DNA of 64,000 nucleotides from Auanema rhodensis (lineage: Eukaryota; Nematoda; Chromadorea; Rhabditida; Rhabditidae), in assembly GCA_964057225.1 (NCBI GenBank), contig CAXKVF010000099.1:25648-89647 (forward strand), given 5' to 3'. The notes under the pieces were generated by a model. It ran no database searches, was not told where the DNA came from, and worked only from the letters and a program-made list of their open reading frames with translations. The first letter of the stretch is position 1; the number at the start of each line of letters is the position of its first letter. Positions 11,617-25,872 of this stretch are shown here, piece by piece. Made by a program: the position numbers and the translations under genes.

Positions 11617-13024
11617 TGGTTACCATGCACCAATATCAATAAAAATTTGTTTTTAGACTAATATGGACATGGAGAATCTAATTTTGAAAACCGCATCTCT
11701 TTATCTTTCACGTGAAGCTAGTTACATACCAAGTGCACATCACGTGTACATTTAATTAGCATAAATTAAAGTTCACGTAAATTTCAAAGTCATGGTTACC
11801 ATGAACCAATATCAATAAAAATTTGTTTTTAGACTAATATGGACATGGGGAATCTAATTTTGGAAACCGCATCTCTTTATCTTTCACGTGAAGCGAGTTA
11901 CATACCAAGTGCACATCACGTGTACATTTAATTAGCATAAATTAAAGTTCACGTAAATTTCAAAGTCATGGTTACCATGAACCAATATCAATAAAAATTT
12001 GTTTTTAGACTAATATGGACATGGGGAATCTAATTTTGAAAACCGCATCTCTTTATCTTTCACGTGAAGCGAGTTACATACCAAGTGCACATCACGTGTA
12101 CATTTAATTAGCATAAATTAAAGTTCACGTAAATTTCAAAGTCATGGTTACCATGCACCAATATCAATAAAAATTTGTTTTTAGACTAATATGGACATGG
12201 GGAATCTAATTTTGAAAACCGCATCTCTTTATCTTTCACGTGAAGCGAGTTACATACCAAGTGCACATCACGTGTACATTTAATTAGCATAAATTAAAGT
12301 TCACGTAAATTTCAAAGTCATGGTTACCATGAACCTATATCAATAAAAATTTGTTTTTAGACTAATATGGACATGGGGAATCTAATTTTGAAAACCGCAT
12401 CTCTTTATCTTTCACGTGAAGCGAGTTACATACCAAGTGCACATCACGTGTACATTTAATTAGCATAAATTAAAGTTCACGTAAATTTCAAAGTCATGGT
12501 TACCATGAAGCAATATCAATAAAAATTTGTTTTTAGACTAATATGGACATGGGGAATCTAATTTTGAAAACCGCATCTCTTTATCTTTCACGTGAAGCGA
12601 GTTACATACCAAGTGCACATCACGTGTACATTTAATTAGCATAAATTAAAGTTCACGTAAATTTCAAAGTCATGGTTACCATGAAGCAATATCAATAAAA
12701 ATTTGTTTTTAGACTAATATGGACATGGGGAATCTAATTTTGAAAACCGCATCTCTTTATCTTTCACGTGAAGCGAGTTACATACCAAGTGCACATCACG
12801 TGTACATTTAATTAGCATAAATTAAAGTTCACGTAAATTTCAAAGTCATGGTTACCATGAACCAATATCAATAAAAATTTGTTTTTAGACTAATATGGAC
12901 ATGGGGAATCTAATTTTGAAAACCGCATCTCTTTATCTTTCACGTGAAGCGAGTTACATACCAAGTGCACATCACGTGTACATTTAATTAGCATAAATTA
13001 AAGTTCACGTAAATTTCAAAGTCA

Positions 13025-15312
13025 TGGTTACCATGAAGCAATATCAATAAAAATTTGTTTTTAGACTAATATGGACATGGGGAATCTAATTTTGAAAACC
13101 GCATCTCTTTATCTTTCACGTGAAGCGAGTTACATACCAAGTGCACATCACGTGTACATTTAATTAGCATGAATTAAAGTTCACGTAAATTTCAAAGTCA
13201 TGGTTACCATGCACCAATATCAATAAAAATTTGTTTTTAAACTAATATGGACATGGGGAATCTAATTTTGAAAACCGCATCTCTTTATCTTTCACGTGAA
13301 GCGAGTTACATACCAAGTGCACATCACGTGTACATTTAATTAGCATAAATTAAAGTTCACGTAAATTTCAAAGTCATGGTTACCATGCACCAATATCAAT
13401 AAAAATTTGTTTTTAGACTAATATGGACATGGGGAATCTAATTTTGAAAACCGCATCTCTTTATCTTTCACGTGAAGCGAGTTACATACCAAGTGCACAT
13501 CACGTGTACATTTAATTAGCATAAATTAAAGTTCACGTAAATTTCAAAGTCATGGTTACCATGAAGCAATATCAATAAAAATTTGTTTTTAGACTAATAT
13601 GGACATGGGGAATCTAATTTTGAAAACCGCATCTCTTTATCTTTCACGTGAAGCGAGTTACATACCAAGTGCACATCACGTGTACATTTAATTAGCATAA
13701 ATTAAAGTTCACGTAAATTTCAAAGTCATGGTTACCATGAACCAATATCAATAAAAATTTGTTTTTAGACTAATATGGACATGGGGAATCTAATTTTGAA
13801 AACCGCATCTCTTTATCTTTCACGTGAAGCGAGTTACATACCAAGTGCACATCACGTGTACATTTAATTAGCATAAATTAGTGTTCACGTAAATTTCAAA
13901 GTCATGGTTACCATGAACCAATATCAATAAAAATTTGTTGTTAGACTAATATGGACATGGGGAATCTAATTTTGAAAACCGCATCTCTTTATCTTTCACG
14001 TGAAGCGAGTTACATACCAAGTGCACATCACGTGTACATTTAATTAGCATAAATTAAAGTTCACGTAAATTTCAAAGTCATGGTTACCATGCACCAATAT
14101 CAATAAAAATTTGTTTTTAGACTAATATGGACATGGGGAATCTAATTTTGAAAACCGCATCTCTTTATCTTTCACGTGAAGCGAGTTACATACCAAGTGC
14201 ACATCACGTGTACATTTAATAAGCATAAATTAAAGTTCACGTAAATTTCAAATTCATGGTTACCATGCACCAATATCATTAAAAATTTGTTTTTTGACTA
14301 ATATGGACATGGGGAATATAATTTTGAAAACCGCATCTCTTTATCTTTCACGTGAAGCGAGTTACATACCAAGTGCACATCACGTGTACATTTAATTAGC
14401 ATAAATTAAAGTTCACGTAAATTTCAAAGTCATGGTTACCATGAAGCAATATCAATAAAAATTTGTTTTTAGACTAATATGGACATGGGGAATCTAATTT
14501 TGAAAACCGCATCTCTTTATCTTTCACGTGAAGCGAGTTACATACCAAGTGCACATCACGTGTACATTTAATTAGCATAAATTAAAGTTCACGTAAATTT
14601 CAAAGTCATGGTTACCATGAACCAATATCAATAAAAATTTGTTTTTAGACTAATATGGACATGGGGAATCTAATTTTGAAAACCGCATCTCTTTATCTTT
14701 CACGTGAAGCGAGTTACATACCAAGTGCACATCACGTGTACATTTAATTAGCATAAATTAGTGTTCACGTAAATTTCAAAGTCATGGTTACCATGAACCA
14801 ATATCAATAAAAATTTGTTGTTAGACTAATATGGACATGGGGAATCTAATTTTGAAAACCGCATCTCTTTATCTTTCACGTGAAGCGAGTTACATACCAA
14901 GTGCACATCACGTGTACATTTAATTAGCATAAATTAAAGTTCACGTAAATTTCAAAGTCATGGTTACCATGCACCAATATCAATAAAAATTTGTTTTTAG
15001 ACTAATATGGACATGGGGAATCTAATTTTGAAAACCGCATCTCTTTATCTTTCACGTGAAGCGAGTTACATACCAAGTGCACATCACGTGTACATTTAAT
15101 AAGCATAAATTAAAGTTCACGTAAATTTCAAATTCATGGTTACCATGCACCAATATCATTAAAAATTTGTTTTTTGACTAATATGGACATGGGGAATATA
15201 ATTTTGAAAACCGCATCTCTTTATCTTTCACGTGAAGCGAGTTACATACCAAGTGCACATCACGTGTACATTTAATTAGCATAAATTAAAGTTCACGTAA
15301 ATTTCAAAGTCA
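13025..15312. repeat. Third partial copy of the 10-monomer unit with a 5-monomer re-duplication
   Basis: 13025-14432 repeats eight monomers of the unit starting at 9857 (from the GCATGAAT copy through the ATCATTAAA copy). Its last five, 13553-14432, are then duplicated at 14433-15312. Both ATCATTAAA copies here share the extra change GGAATATA, which the earlier units lack, so it arose before the 5-monomer duplication. Confidence 0.85.
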
Positions 15313-17424
15313 TGGTTACCATGAACCAATATCAATAAAAATTTGTTTTTAGACTAATATGGACATGGGGAATCTAATTTTGAAAACCGCATTTCTTTAT
15401 CTTCCACGTGAAGCGAGTTACATACCAAGTGCCCATCACGTGTACATTTAATTAGCATAAATTAAAGTTCACGTAAAATTCAAAGTCATGGTTACCATGC
15501 ACCAATATCAATAAAAATTTGTTTTTAGACTAATATGGACATGGAGAATCTAATTTTGAAAACCGCATCTCTTTATCTTTCACGTGAAGCTAGTTACATA
15601 CCAAGTGCACATCACGTGTACATTTAATTAGCATAAATTAAAGTTCACGTAAATTTCAAAGTCATGGTTACCATGAACCAATATCAATAAAAATTTGTTT
15701 TTAGACTAATATGGACATGGGGAATCTAATTTTGGAAACCGCATCTCTTTATCTTTCACGTGAAGCGAGTTACATACCAAGTGCACATCACGTGTACATT
15801 TAATTAGCATAAATTAAAGTTCACGTAAATTTCAAAGTCATGGTTACCATGAAGCAATATCAATAAAAATTTGTTTTTAGACTGATATGGACATGGGGAA
15901 TCTAATTTTGAAAACCGCATCTCTTTATCTTTCACGTGAAGCGAGTTACATACCAAGTGCACATCACGTGTACATTTAATTAGCATAAATTAGTGTTCAC
16001 GTAAATTTCAAAGTCATGGTTACCATGAAGCAATATCAATAAAAATTTGTTTTTAGACTAATATGGACATGGGGAATCTAATTTTGAAAACCGCATCTCT
16101 TTATCTTTCACGTGAAGCGAGTTACATACCAAGTGCACATCACGTGTACATTTAATTAGCATAAATTAAAGTTCACGTAAATTTCAAAGTCATGGTTACC
16201 ATGAACCAATATCAATAAAAATTTGTTTTTAGACTAATATGGACATGGGGAATCTAATTTTGAAAACCGCATCTCTTTATCTTTCACGTGAAGCGAGTTA
16301 CATACCAAGTGCACATCACGTGTACATTTAATTAGCATAAATTAGTGTTCACGTAAATTTCAAAGTCATGGTTACCATGAACCAATATCAATAAAAATTT
16401 GTTGTTAGACTAATATGGACATGGGGAATCTAATTTTGAAAACCGCATCTCTTTATCTTTCACGTGAAGCGAGTTACATACCAAGTGCACATCACGTGTA
16501 CATTTAATTAGCATAAATTAAAGTTCACGTAAATTTCAAAGTCATGGTTACCATGCACCAATATCAATAAAAATTTGTTTTTAGACTAATATGGACATGG
16601 GGAATCTAATTTTGAAAACCGCATCTCTTTATCTTTCACGTGAAGCGAGTTACATACCAAGTGCACATCACGTGTACATTTAATAAGCATAAATTAAAGT
16701 TCACGTAAATTTCAAATTCATGGTTACCATGCACCAATATCATTAAAAATTTGTTTTTTGACTAATATGGACATGGGGAATATAATTTTGAAAACCGCAT
16801 CTCTTTATCTTTCACGTGAAGCGAGTTACATACCAAGTGCACATCACGTGTACATTTAATTAGCATAAATTAAAGTTCACGTAAATTTCAAAGTCATGGT
16901 TACCATGAACCAATATCAATAAAAATTTGTTTTTAGACTAATATGGACATGGGGAATCTAATTTTGAAAACCGCATTTCTTTATCTTCCACGTGAAGCGA
17001 GTTACATACCAAGTGCCCATCACGTGTACATTTAATTAGCATAAATTAAAGTTCACGTAAAATTCAAAGTCATGGTTACCATGCACCAATATCAATAAAA
17101 ATTTGTTTTTAGACTAATATGGACATGGAGAATCTAATTTTGAAAACCGCATCTCTTTATCTTTCACGTGAAGCTAGTTACATACCAAGTGCACATCACG
17201 TGTACATTTAATTAGCATAAATTAAAGTTCACGTAAATTTCAAAGTCATGGTTACCATGAACCAATATCAATAAAAATTTGTTTTTAGACTAATATGGAC
17301 ATGGGGAATCTAATTTTGGAAACCGCATCTCTTTATCTTTCACGTGAAGCGAGTTACATACCAAGTGCACATCACGTGTACATTTAATTAGCATAAATTA
17401 AAGTTCACGTAAATTTCAAAGTCA
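14433..17424. repeat. 8 monomers copied at a 9-monomer (1,584 bp) offset
   Basis: 14433-15840 and 16017-17424 carry the same eight-monomer order, ending with the trio CATTTCT/TTCCACG/GTGCCCATC, GGAGAATC with AGCTAG, and TTTTGGAAACC. That trio also occurs at 11441-11968. The monomer between the blocks (15841) is unusual: gaagc with ACTGAT and TAGTGTTC. Confidence 0.85.
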
Positions 17425-17952
17425 TGGTTACCATGAACCTATATCAATAAAAATTTGTTTTTAGACTAATATGGACATGGGGAATCTAATTTTGAAAACC
17501 GCATCTCTTTATCTTTCACGTGAAGCGAGTTACATACCAAGTGCACATCACGTGTACATTTAATTAGCATAAATTAAAGTTCACGTAAATTTCAAAGTCA
17601 TGGTTACCATGCACCAATATCAATAAAAATTTGTTTTTAGACTAATATGGACATGGGGAATCTAATTTTGAAAACCGCATCTCTTTATCTTTCACGTGAA
17701 GCGAGTTACATACCAAGTGCACATCACGTGTACATTTAATTAGCATAAATTAAAGTTCACGTAAATTTCAAAGTCATGGTTACCATGAACCTATATCAAT
17801 AAAAATTTGTTTTTAGACTAATATGGACATGGGGAATCTAATTTTGAAAACCGCATCTCTTTATCTTTCACGTGAAGCGAGTTACATACCAAGTGCACAT
17901 CACGTGTACATTTAATTAGCATAAATTAAAGTTCACGTAAATTTCAAAGTCA

Positions 17953-20064
17953 TGGTTACCATGAAGCAATATTAATAAAAATTTGTTTTTAGACTAATAT
18001 GGACATGTGGAATCTAATTTTGAAAACCGCATCTCTTTATCTTTCACGTGAAGCGAGTTACATACCAAGAGCACATCACGTGTACATTTAATTAGCATAA
18101 ATTAAAGTTCACGTAAATTTCAAAGTCATGGTTACCATGAACCAATATCAATAAAAATTTGTTTTTAGACTAATATGGACATGGGGAATCTAATTTTGAA
18201 AACCGCATCTCTTTATCTTTGACGTGAAGCGAGTTACATACCAAGTGCACATCACGTGTACATTTAATTAGCATAAATTAAAGTTCACGTAAATTTCAAA
18301 GTCATGGTTACCATGAAGCAATATCAATAAAAATTTGTTTTTAGACTAATATGGACATGGGGAATCTAATTTTGAAAACCGCATCTCTTTATCTTTCACG
18401 TGAAGCGAGTTACATACCAAGTGCACATCACGTGTACATTTAATTAGCATAAATTAAAGTTCACGTAAATTTCAAAGTCATGGTTACCATGAACCAATAT
18501 CAATAAAAATTTGTTTTTAGACTAATATGGACATGGGGAATCTAATTTTGAAAACCGCATCTCTTTATCTTTCACGTGAAGCGAGTTACATACCAAGTGC
18601 ACATCACGTGTACATTTAATTAGCATAAATTAGTGTTCACGTAAATTTCAAGGTCATGGTTACCATGAACCAATATCAATAAAAATTTGTTTTTAGACTA
18701 ATATGGACATGGGGAATCTAATTTTGAAAACCGCATCTCTTTATCTTTCACGTGAAGCGAGTTACATACCGAGTGCACATCACGTGTACATTTAATTAGC
18801 ATAAATTAAAGTTCACGTAAATTTCAAAGTCATGGTTACCATGAACCAATATCAATAAAAATTTGTTTTTAGACTAATATGGACATGGGGAATCTAATTT
18901 TGAAAACCGCATCTCTTTATCTTTCACGTGAAGCGAGTTACATACCAAGTGCACATCACGTGTACATTTAATTAGCATAAATTAAAGTTCACGTAAATTT
19001 CAAAGTCATGGTTACCATGAAGCAATATCAATAAAAATTTGTTTTTAGACTAATATGGACATGTGGAATCTAATTTTGAAAACCGCATCTCTTTATCTTT
19101 CACGTGAAGCGAGTTACATACCAAGAGCACATCACGTGTACATTTAATTAGCATAAATTAAAGTTCACGTAAACTTCAAAGTCATGGTTACCATGAACCA
19201 ATATCAATAAAAATTTGTTTTTAGACTAATATGGACATGGGGAATCTAATTTTGAAAACCGCATCTCTTTATCTTTGACGTGAAGCGAGTTACATACCAA
19301 GTGCACATCACGTGTACATTTAATTAGCATAAATTAAAGTTCACGTAAATTTCAAAGTCATGGTTACCATGAAGCAATATCAATAAAAATTTGTTTTTAG
19401 ACTAATATGGACATGGGGAATCTAATTTTGAAAACCGCATCTCTTTATCTTTGACGTGAAGCGAGTTACATACCAAGTGCACATCACGTGTACATTTAAT
19501 TAGCATAAATTAAAGTTCACGTAAATTTCAAAGTCATGGTTACCATGAACCAATATCAATAAAAATTTGTTTTTAGACTAATATGGACATGGGGAATCTA
19601 ATTTTGAAAACCGCTTCTCTTTATCTTTCACGTGAAGCGAGTTACATACCAAGTGCACATCACGTGTACATTTAATTAGCATAAATAAGTGTTCACGTAA
19701 ATTTCAAGGTCATGGTTACCATGAACCAATATCAATAAAAATTTGTTTTTAGACTAATATGGACATGGGGAATCTAATTTTGAAAACCGCATCTCTTTAT
19801 CTTTGACGTGAAGCGAGTTACATACCAAGTGCACATCACGTGTACATTTAATTAGCATAAATTAGTGTTCACGTAAATTTCAAGGTCATGGTTACCATGA
19901 ACCAATATCAATAAAAATTTGTTTTTAGACTAATATGGACATGGGGAATCTAATTTTGAAAACCGCATTTCTTTATCTTTCACGTGAAGCGAGATACATA
20001 CCAAGTGCACATCACGTGTACATTTAATTAGCATAAATTAAAGTTCACGTAAATTTCAAAGTCA
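17953..20064. repeat. 6-monomer (1,056 bp) duplication, diverged
   Basis: 17953-19008 and 19009-20064 share, in order, a gaagc copy with ATGTGG and CCAAGAGC, a TTTGACGTG copy, a gaagc copy, and a copy with the GT variant at 153-154 and CAAGGTC. The second unit carries extra changes (AAACTTC at 19009, further TTTGACGTG copies at 19361 and 19713, CCGCTTCT at 19537). Box 1 is lost (GACGTG) in four monomers here, the highest local density of box-1 loss seen. Confidence 0.7.
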
Positions 20065-23000
20065 TGGTTACCATGCACCAATATCAATAAAAATTTGTTT
20101 TTAGACTAATATGGACATGGGGAATCTAATTTTGAAAACCGCATCTCTTTATCTTTCACGTGAAGCGAGTTACATACCAAGTGCACATCACGTGTACATT
20201 TAATTTGCATAAATTAAAGTTCACGTAAATTTTAAAGTCATGGTTACCATGCACCAATATCAATAAAAATTTGTTTTTAGACTAATATGGACATGGGGAA
20301 TCTAATTTTGAAAACCGCATCTCTTTATCTTTCACGTGAAGCGAGTTACATACCAAGTGCACATCACGTGTACATTTAATTAGCATAAATTAAAGTTCAC
20401 GTAAATTTCAAAGTCATGGTTACCATGAACCAATATCAATAAAAATTTGTTTTTAGACTAATATGGACATGGGGAATCTAATTTTGAAAACCGCATCTCT
20501 TTATCTTTCACGTGAAGCGAGTTACATACCAAGTGCACATCACGTGTACATTTAATTAGCATAAATTAAAGTTCACGTAAATTTCAAAGTCATGGTTACC
20601 ATGCACCAATATCAATAAAAATTTGTTTTTAGACTAATATGGACATGGGGAATCTAATTTTGAAAACCGCATCTCTTTATCTTTCACGTGAAGCGAGTTA
20701 CATACCGAGTGCACATCACGTGTACATTTAATTAGCATAAATTAGTGTTCACGTAAATTTCAAAGTCATGGTTACCATGAACCAATATCAATAAAAATTT
20801 GTTTTTAGACTAATATGGACATGGGGAATCTAATTTTGAAAACCGCATCTCTTTATCTTTCACGTGAAGCGAGTTACATACCAAGTGCACATCACGTGTA
20901 CATTTAATTAGCATAAATTAAAGTTCACGTAAATTTCAAAGTCATGGTTACCATGAAGCAATATCAATAAAAATTTGTTTTTAGACTAATATGGACATGG
21001 GGAATCTAATTTTGAAAACCGCATTTCTTTATTTTTCACGTGAAGCGAGTTACATACCAAGTGCACATCACGTGTACATTTAATTAGCATAAATTAAAGT
21101 TCACGTAAATTTCAAAGTCATGGTTACCATGCACCAATATCAATAAAAATTTGTTTTTAGACTAATATGGACATGGGGAATCTAATTTTGAAAACCGCAT
21201 CTCTTTATCTTTCACGTGAAGCGAGTTACATACCAAGTGCACATCACGTGTACATTTAATTAGCATAAATTAAAGTTCACGTAAATTTCAAAGTCATGGT
21301 TACCATGAACCAATATCAATAAAAATTTGTTTTTAGACTAATATGGACATGGGGAATCTAATTTTGAAAACCGCATCTCTTTATCTTTCACGTGAAGCGA
21401 GTTACATACCAAGTGCACATCACGTGTACATTTAATTAGCATAAATTAAAGTTCACGTAAATTTCAAAGTCATGGTTACCATGAACCAATATCACTAAAA
21501 ATTTGTTTTTAGACTAATATGGACATGGGGAATCTAATTTTGAAAACCGCATCTCTTTATCTTTCACGTGAAGCGAGTTACATACCAAGTGCACATCACG
21601 TGTACATTTAATTAGCATAAATTAAAGTTCACGTAAATTTCAAAGTCATGGTTACCATGCACCAATATCAATAAAAATTTGTTTTTAGACTAATATGGAC
21701 ATGGGGAATCTAATTTTGAAAACCGCATCTCTTTATCTTTCACGTGAAGCGAGTTACATACCAAGTGCACATCACGTGTACATTTAATTAGCATAAATTA
21801 AAGTTCACGTAAATTTCAAAGTCATGGTTACCATGAACCAATATCAATAAAAATTTGTTTTTAGACTAATATGGACATGGGGAATCTAATTTTGAAAACC
21901 GCATCTCTTTATCTTTCACGTGAAGCGAGTTACATACCAAGTGCACATCACGTGTACATTTAATTAGCATAAATTAAAGTTCACGTAAATTTCAAAGTCA
22001 TGGTTACCATGAACCAATATCAATAAAAATTTGTTTTTAGACTAATATGGACATGGGGAATCTAATTTTGAAAACCGCATCTCTTTATCTTTCACGTGAA
22101 GCGAGTTACATACCAAGTGCACATCACGTGTACATTTAATTAGCATAAATTAAAGTTCACGTAAATTTCAAAGTCATGGTTACCATGAAGCAATATCAAT
22201 AAAAATTTGTTTTCAGACTAATATGGACATGGGGAATCTAATTTTGAAAACCGCATCTCTTTATCTTTCACGTGAAGCGAGTTACATACCAAGTGCACAT
22301 CACGTGTACATTTAATTAGCATGAATTAAAGTTCACGTAAATTTCAAAGTCATGGTTACCATGCACCAATATCAATAAAAATTTGTTTTTAGACTAATAT
22401 GGACATGGGGAATCTAATTTTGAAAACCGCATCTCTTTATCTTTCACGTGAAGCGAGTTACATACCAAGTGCACATCACGTGTACATTTAATTAGCATAA
22501 ATTAAAGTTCACGTAAATTTCAAAGTCATGGTTACCATGAACCAATATCAATAAAAATTTGTTTTTAGACTAATATGGACATGGGGAATCTAATTTTGAA
22601 AACCGCATCTCTTTATCTTTCACGTGAAGCGAGTTACATACCAAGTGCACATCACGTGTACATTTAATTAGCATAAATTAAAGTTCACGTAAATTTCAAA
22701 GTCATGGTTACCATGAAGCAATATCAATAAAAATTTGTTTTTAGACTAATATGGACATGGGGAATCTAATTTTGAAAACCGCATCTCTTTATCTTTCACG
22801 TGAAGCGAGTTACATACCAAGTGCACATCACGTGTACATTTAATTAGCATAAATTAAAGTTCACGTAAATTTCAAAGTCATGGTTACCATGAACCAATAT
22901 CAATAAAAATTTGTTTTTAGACTAATATGGACATGGGGAATCTAATTTTGAAAACCGCATTTCTTTATCTTTCACGTGAAGCGAGTTACATACCAAGTGC

Positions 23001-25872
23001 ACATCACGTGTACATTTAATTAGCATAAATTAAAGTTCACGTAAATTTCAAAGTCATGGTTACCATGCACCAATATCAATAAAAATTTGTTTTTAGACTA
23101 ATATGGACATGGGGAATCTAATTTTGAAAACCGCATTTCTTTATCTTTCACGTGAAGCGAGTTACATACCAAGTGCACATCACGTGTACATTTAATTAGC
23201 ATAAATTAAAGTTCACGTAAATTTCAAAGTCATGGTTACCATGCACCAATATCAATAAAAATTTGTTTTTAGACTAATATGGACATGGGGAATCTAATTT
23301 TGAAAACCGCATCTCTTTATCTTTCACGTGAAGCGAGTTACATACCAAGTGCACATCACGTGTACATTTAATTAGCATAAATTAAAGTTCACGTAAATTT
23401 CAAAGTCATGGTTACCATGAAGCAATATCAATAAAAATTTGTTTTTAGACTAATATGGACATGGGGAATCTAATTTTGAAAACCGCATCTCTTTATCTTT
23501 CACGTGAAGCGAGTTACATACCAAGTGCACATCACGTGTACATTTAATTAGCATAAATTAAAGTTCACGTAAATTTCAAAGTCATGGTTACCATGAACCA
23601 ATATCAATAAAAATTTGTTTTTAGACTAATATGGACATGGGGAATCTAATTTTGAAAACCGCATCTCTTTATCTTTCACGTGAAGCGAGTTACATACCAA
23701 GTGCACATCACGTGTACATTTAATTAGCATAAATTAAAGTTCACGTAAATTTCAAAGTCATGGTTACCATGCACCAATATCAATAAAAATTTGTTTTTAG
23801 ACTAATATGGACATGGGGAATCTAATTTTGAAAACCGCATCTCTTTATCTTTCACGTGAAGCGAGTTACATACCAAGTGCACATCACGTGTACATTTAAT
23901 TAGCATAAATTAAAGTTCACGTAAATTTCAAAGTCATGGTTACCATGAAGCAATATCAATAAAAATTTGTTTTTAGACTAATATGGACATGGGGAATCTA
24001 ATTTTGAAAACCGCATCTCTTTATCTTTCACGTGAAGCGAGTTACATACCAAGTGCACATCACGTGTACATTTAATTAGCATAAATTAAAGTTCACGTAA
24101 ATTTCAAAGTCATGGTTACCATGCACCAATATCAATAAAAATTTGTTTTTAGACTAATATGGACATGGGGAATCTAATTTTGAAAACCGCATCTCTTTAT
24201 CTTTCACGTGAAGCGAGTTACATACCAAGTGCACATCACGTGTACATTTAATTAGCATAAATTAAAGTTCACGTAAATTTCAAAGTCATGGTTACCATGA
24301 ACCAATATCAATACAAATTTGTTTTTAGACTAATATGGACATGGGGAATCTAATTTTGAAAACCGCATCTCTTTATCTTTCACGTGAGGCGAGTTACATA
24401 CCAAGTGCACATCACGTGTACATTTAATTAGCATAAATTAAAGTTCACGTAAATTTTAAAGTCATGGTTACCATGCACCAATATCAATAAAAATTTGTTT
24501 TTAGACTAATATGGACATGGGGAATCTAATTTTGAAAACCGCATCTCTTTATCTTTCACGTGAAGCGAGTTACATACCGAGTGCACATCACGTGTACATT
24601 TAATTAGCATAAATTAGTGTTCACGTAAATTTCAAGGTCATGGTTACCATGAACCAATATCAATAAAAATTTGTTTTTAGACTAATATGGACATGGGGAA
24701 TCTAATTTTGAAAACCGCATCTCTTTATCTTTCACGTGAAGCGAGTTACATACCAAGTGCACATCACGTGTACATTTAATTAGCATAAATTAAAGTTCAC
24801 GTAAATTTCAAAGTCATGGTTACCATGAACCAATATCACTAAAAATTTGTTTTTAAACTAATATGGACATGGGGAATCTAATTTTGAAAACCGCATCTCT
24901 TTATCTTTCACGTGAAGCGAGTTACATACCAAGTGCACATCACGTGTACATTTAATTAGCATAAATTAAAGTTCACGTAAACTTCAAAGTCATGGTTACC
25001 ATGAAGCAATATCAATAAAAATTTGTTTTTAGACTAATATGGACATGGGGAATCTAATTTTGAAAACCGCATCTCTTTATCTTTCACGTGAAGCGAGTTA
25101 CATACCAAGTGCACATCACGTGTACATTTAATTAGCATAAATTAAAGTTCACGTAAATTTCAAAGTCATGGTTACCATGAACCAATATCAATAAAAATTT
25201 GTTTTTAGACTAATATGGACATGGGGAATCTAATTTTGAAAACCGCATCTCTTTATCTTTCACGTGAAGCGAGTTACATACCAAGTGCACATCACGTGTA
25301 CATTTAATTAGCATAAATTAAAGTTCACGTAAATTTCAAAGTCATGGTTACCATGAACCAATATCAATAAAAAATTGTTTTTAGACTAATATGGACATGG
25401 GGAATCTAATTTTGAAAACCGCATCTCTTTATCTTTCACGTGAAGCGAGTTACATACCAAGTGCACATCACGTGTACATTTAATTAGCATAAATTAAAGT
25501 TCACGTAAATTTCAAAGTCATGGTTACCATGAAGCAATATCAATAAAAATTTGTTTTTAGACTAATATGGACATGGGGAATCTAATTTTGAAAACCGCAT
25601 CTCTTTATCTTTCACGTGAAGCGAGTTACATACCGAGTGCACATCACGTGTACATTTAATTAGCATAAATTAAAGTTCACGTAAATTTCAAAGTCATGGT
25701 TACCATGCACCAATATCAATAAAAATTTGTTTTTAGACTAATATGGACATGGGGAATCTAATTTTGAAAACCGCATCTCTTTATCTTTCACGTGAAGCGA
25801 GTTACATACCGAGTGCACATCACGTGTACATTTAATTAGCATAAATTAGTGTTCACGTAAATTTCAAAGTCA
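20065..25872. repeat. Mixed monomers, no clean long duplication seen
   Basis: Thirty-three monomers of the gaacc, gcacc and gaagc classes follow one another without a long repeated order that I could follow by eye. Private variants include TTTTCAGAC (22177), ATACAAAT with GTGAGGCG (24289) and AAAAAATTG (25345). Precursors of later blocks appear here: CCGAGTGC linked to TAGTGTTC (20593, 24465, 25697), and CATTTCT with ATTTTTCACG (20945). This suggests the region supplied or received monomers from the blocks to its right. Confidence 0.6.

Noticed and set aside
15804-15986. 60-codon open frame on the minus strand
   Set aside because: It lies wholly inside satellite monomers. It exists only because one A-to-G change (ACTAAT to ACTGAT) turns a minus-strand TAG stop into CAG. 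There is no start context, domain or codon bias to support a gene.
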